DNA of 57,220 bases, taken from contig JANYCD010000071.1 of the NCBI GenBank assembly GCA_025360425.1, positions 1 to 57,220 of the forward strand, written 5' to 3'. Both the position numbers and the translations under genes were made by a program. Shown piece by piece: positions 54,368 through 57,220 of this stretch. The notes beneath the pieces were generated by a model that had not been told where the DNA came from, ran no database searches, and saw only the letters and a list, made by a program, of their open reading frames with translations. This DNA is from Sterolibacteriaceae bacterium (GTDB taxonomy: Bacteria > Pseudomonadota > Gammaproteobacteria > Burkholderiales > Rhodocyclaceae). Each line of letters opens with the position of its first letter. Within the stretch, counting starts at the first letter, position 1.

Positions 54368-55106
54368 TTAAACACCACCGACAGGCTCGATAGCAAAGCT
54401 CATTCGATATCTCGCTAGCTGAACACCGGGAACACGGGCAACTGCCACGGAAAGCTCCTCCGTGATTTCGCTAGCGATAATGATTCCGCGGCAAGGCCCG
54501 TTGCCAAGATGCTGATCGACCCAACCCATGTAGTAGAGCAACTGTCCGAGTGTCTTATTACGTCCCTGTGAAAGCTTGAGTTCGATAACTACGAACTTCT
54601 CGGCACGATCAACCGCGAATAGGTCGATGCGGCCTCCATCAACAGGGAATTCGATACCGTTACGACCGTCTGAAGTGTACAGACGTAGACCCGCTTCGAT
54701 TCGATCTAGATTTCGCGCGAGGAAGTCGCGGAGGTGCGCTTCTAGAGCAAACTCCAGAGTTTCTTGTGGATTGCCGCCTACTTCGGCATCGCCCTGCTCA
54801 TCGGGTTCTGGCGCGTGCCCGGCTAGAAATTCCTCGTATTGCGTCTTGATCCGCAGGTAACGCCTACGTCGCGTCTCTCCTGTTGGAGTGTTTCCGAAGG
54901 CCCAGTGCGCTGTCTTGAAGCCATCGAAAATCCCACGACTTTCGAAGAGCGAAACAATGTAGCCGCGTCGCAAGGATGACGTATAGGAAGAATCCCATTC
55001 GATCACCATGTTGCGTATCTCATTAACCTCTGATTCCAACCCGTGACTTACTCCGAAAGAGTAGGCAGCCTTCAACGACAGAGTTTGTCGTTTGTTCGTT
55101 GTTCAT
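54368..55106 (-). pseudogene. NucS/DUF91-like PD-(D/E)XK nuclease with an apparent frameshift near the start
   Basis: From 55073 down to 54368 the frame encodes an endonuclease-like protein whose C-terminal domain has the PD-(D/E)XK core VDGGRIDLFAVD and KFVVIELKLSQGRNK, followed by GQLLYYMGWV, as in NucS. It has no ATG at its head; only a TTG at 55075 is available. An ATG at 55106 with a good ribosome site (AGAGGA) starts MNNEQTTNSVV but is one base out of frame. Deleting one base at about 55073 would join the two as NSVVKAAYSFGVS. So this is a recent frameshift, a sequencing error, or a gene starting at TTG. The function is probably DNA repair or defence. Confidence 0.65.
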
Positions 55107-55172
55107 GGTTCCTCTTAAAAAAACTAAAAGTTATTGGTCGTACAGATCTTTCTGGCTATTCAAATATCAAAA

Positions 55173-55703
55173 TCACTGCCCACCTCGAACCAATCTGACC
55201 GCGCTCGGATTTTCACGATAGCCGCCGTCGCCGTAGTGGATGCCGCCGTTATGGAAGTCGACGTTCCAGGCATGAAAGGCATCATCGGGAGTGCTGCTCC
55301 AATACACCAGCTTTGACATATCCATATCCGGGAAAGCCGCTACGTCAATCATCGGGGGTTGTTTGTTTTTCAACCGCTCGTAATCAATCAGCGTGCCCAG
55401 CTCATCCTTGTTCGGTACATGCCACGTCCCGTCGGCCAGTTGCAGGGCTTGACCAAAGGTGAATTCCTTGATCACGCCCACACAGCCCGTGCCGTCTCGC
55501 CAGTGCTGTCCGACGCTGCATCGATTCCAGGTCAGGTCGGTCTTCTGGTCGTATACCTCGCCGCCGTTGATGACGTAACGTGCATTGGCGTTGGTTTGCG
55601 TACTTGCTGATTTGTGTTTCTTGTCGACGGCAAGGCTCAGTCCGACAGAAAAAGATAACATCAGACCAAGGAGGATCGTTGTAATTTTCTTGTGATGTTG
55701 CAT
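55173..55703 (-). CDS. Secreted DUF1566 (Lcl-like) protein
   Basis: The 176-residue product from the ATG at 55703 (MQHHKKITTILLG) has a signal peptide to about residue 26 and a DUF1566/Lcl C-terminal domain: VYDQKTDLTWNRCSVGQHW, TWHVPNKDELGTLIDY, VYWSSTPDDAFHAWNVDF, and YRENPSAVRLVRGG at the end. Such domains are surface or collagen-binding modules in some bacteria, with unknown function in most. The longer open frame to 55790 is less likely because it buries the signal peptide. Confidence 0.8.
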   Translation of the reverse strand: MQHHKKITTILLGLMLSFSVGLSLAVDKKHKSASTQTNANARYVINGGEVYDQKTDLTWNRCSVGQHWRDGTGCVGVIKEFTFGQALQLADGTWHVPNKDELGTLIDYERLKNKQPPMIDVAAFPDMDMSKLVYWSSTPDDAFHAWNVDFHNGGIHYGDGGYRENPSAVRLVRGGQ

Positions 55704-56042
55704 AATCAGACGCACCTGTAAAATGCATTCCACATGGTAATCGAACTGGCACGACAACTGGAATATCCGCCATGCGCCAATGGCGGACACAGCACCCGTT
55801 CAGGTTGCGCTGCGGCAACAGCCACATAATGCAAACGCTTTCCTGCATCGTGCTATAACCTTGAGCAAGTCACTAAAACTTCATTGGGTAGATGGCGATG
55901 CAAAAAAGCGAAAAAATTTTACGCATCGGCGGCGCGTCGGGGTTCTGAGATGACAAACAGCGAACGCTTAAATTGGAGAATTTTAAGTGACAGTTCCCGA
56001 CGATAACTGTGGCTTCGGTATGGTCAACGAAAGCGTAGAAAA
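55704..56042. promoter_or_regulatory. 339-base divergent region before the P450 gene
   Basis: The region separates the leftward DUF1566 gene from the rightward P450. ACAGTT (55990-55995) and AACTGT (56005-56010) form a small inverted repeat 33 bases before the P450 start that could be an operator. No gene or clear promoter was recognised. Confidence 0.35.
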
Positions 56043-57220
56043 ATGACCGGTCAATTCAACTTGAAGGAACTCGCGACAGCATCACCGTACCCGGTGCTTG
56101 CACAGTTACGCGAGGAGGATCCTGTGCACTGGAGTTCGGAGCTCAAGGGTTGGGTGTTGACGCGTTATGTCGATGTCAAGATTGCACTGGAGGATGGGGC
56201 AACCTATTCCGCGTCCCGAATGCAGCCTTTTTTTGACAGCTTGAGCGAAGAGCGGGCCGAAAAAGTTGCCATGCTGCGCCGCTACATCCCGCTTTGGCTC
56301 GTCTTCCGCGCACCGCCCGACCATACGCGCTTGCGACAAGCGCTGCGTTCACCATTATCGCCAAAGGCAATGCTGACTTTGCGCGACAAGGTCGGCGATC
56401 AGGTTGACAAACTGATCGATGGATTTATCGCCAAGGGTTCCGCGAATCTGATAGAGGATTTCGCACTCCAGCTGCCCGGCTTGGTGATACTGGATATGCT
56501 GGGTGCCCCCCGTGGCGACCTTCAAGCGCTGACGCACGATACCAACGAGTTGCAATTGTTCCTTGGCCAGGCGCAAGGAAGCCGCGATCGTTACACACGG
56601 GCTGATGCGGGTGCGCGCCATATGCGGGATTATTTCGTAAACCTGGTGGCGTCGAAACGCGCCAATCCCGGCGAAGACTTGACCACCATGCTGATTGAAA
56701 GCTCCCGTAATGGGGCGATGAGCGAAGACGAACTGATCGCTTATTGCATCCTGCTGTTTTTCGGTGGACAGGAGACCACGGCCAACCTGATTGGCAATGG
56801 CTTGATCAGCCTGATCAGGCACCCCGCGGAGTTGAAAAAACTGCGCGATCGTCCCGAACTCGCCCGCTCGGCCACTGCCGAGTGCTTGCGTTACAACGGG
56901 CCGATTGGTGCGGTGGTGCGCGTCGTCAGCCGGGATCATGAACTCTGCGGCAAGACAATTCGCGCGGGCGAGCGGGTGTTCGCGATGGTTTCGGCCGCCA
57001 ATCGCGATCCTGCTCAATTCATCGATCCGGACAGATTCGATATCGAAAGGACGGGCAACAGATACTTGACCTATGGCCAGGGGATCCACTTTTGCCTGGG
57101 TGCGCCGCTTGCCAATCTTGAGGCGGAGATCGCCCTGTCCAGGCTTGTCACCCGGCTTGATGATTTGGCGCTGGCGACCGAAGAGCTTGATTGGCGTGAT
57201 GGTCTCAATATGCGGGGCGT
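56043..57220 (+). CDS. Cytochrome P450 (3' end outside window)
   Basis: An ATG at 56043 (MTGQFNLKELATASPYPVL) opens a frame that runs to the window end, giving 392 residues of a bacterial class I P450. The I-helix segment FFGGQETTANLI is near residue 239, ECLR (Glu280, Arg283) is the EXXR motif, and the haem loop YGQGIHFCLGAPLA places the haem cysteine at residue 351; the usual Phe at the head of this loop is Tyr. Little is missing beyond the window. The enzyme hydroxylates a hydrophobic substrate using a ferredoxin partner not seen here. Nearby SDR and OYE genes would suit terpenoid or steroid metabolism (inference). Confidence 0.9.
   Translation, partial: MTGQFNLKELATASPYPVLAQLREEDPVHWSSELKGWVLTRYVDVKIALEDGATYSASRMQPFFDSLSEERAEKVAMLRRYIPLWLVFRAPPDHTRLRQALRSPLSPKAMLTLRDKVGDQVDKLIDGFIAKGSANLIEDFALQLPGLVILDMLGAPRGDLQALTHDTNELQLFLGQAQGSRDRYTRADAGARHMRDYFVNLVASKRANPGEDLTTMLIESSRNGAMSEDELIAYCILLFFGGQETTANLIGNGLISLIRHPAELKKLRDRPELARSATAECLRYNGPIGAVVRVVSRDHELCGKTIRAGERVFAMVSAANRDPAQFIDPDRFDIERTGNRYLTYGQGIHFCLGAPLANLEAEIALSRLVTRLDDLALATEELDWRDGLNMRG

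Overview
The window looks like chromosomal DNA of a high-GC proteobacterium, most likely a betaproteobacterium. This is inference from gene content: an AddB-like PD-(D/E)XK protein of a kind mostly known from Betaproteobacteria sits beside an AddA-like helicase, with phasin-type granule proteins and coenzyme F420 genes nearby. No rRNA, tRNA, CRISPR array or intact insertion sequence was recognised.

Layout. (1) 1-9.1 kb: the 3' part of acetyl-CoA synthetase, rmuC, a 27-residue membrane peptide, and an AddB-like/AddA-like exonuclease pair. (2) 9.1-11.1 kb: a small accessory island with a RelE/HigB-like toxin and antitoxin, a HipB-like repressor with its operator, and a HipA toxin cut to its first third. 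(3) 11.3-28.4 kb: a storage-lipid locus. It holds a TetR regulator, two PhaF/PhaI-like proteins, two larger Lys/Ala-rich phasin-like proteins, a PHA-system small protein, PlsB-like acyltransferase, GpsA, glycerol kinase, a HAD phosphatase-PlsC fusion, two wax ester synthase/diacylglycerol acyltransferases (WS/DGAT), and two monoacylglycerol-lipase-like hydrolases, each directly behind a WS/DGAT. Together they cover the route from glycerol or dihydroxyacetone phosphate to triacylglycerol or wax ester, plus candidate coat proteins and lipases. The regulator-phasin block exists twice in inverted orientation; the second copy keeps only the last ~30 codons of the TetR gene. (4) 28.4-33.9 kb: an old-yellow-enzyme homologue, a 5'-truncated LLM-type flavin/F420 oxidoreductase, and cofC plus a fused cofG-cofH gene for F420 synthesis. 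(5) 34-46.7 kb: a probable catabolic or lipid-modifying region with two ACAD10/11-like phosphotransferases, an ecdysteroid-kinase-like phosphotransferase, two AttH/CrtC-like proteins, two related four- to six-helix membrane proteins, orphan oxidase subunit III-like and IV-like proteins, two SDRs, a zinc alcohol dehydrogenase and a second OYE homologue. (6) 46.7-52.7 kb: two divergent transcription units for exported redox proteins: a four-gene unit (two membrane proteins, a small secreted protein, a secreted monohaem protein) facing two large secreted proteins that combine a carboxypeptidase-regulatory-like domain, a CXXCH haem site and a Vgb-like beta-propeller. (7) 52.7-57.2 kb: SDR, DUF1330, NIPSNAP, a NucS-like nuclease with an apparent frameshift, a secreted DUF1566 protein, and a cytochrome P450 running off the window.

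The strongest candidates for a new system are the duplicated lipid-body locus, which includes a WS/DGAT carrying a 74-residue histone-like tail, and the haem/beta-propeller gene set. All function assignments come from motif and family recognition by eye; no database search was run.
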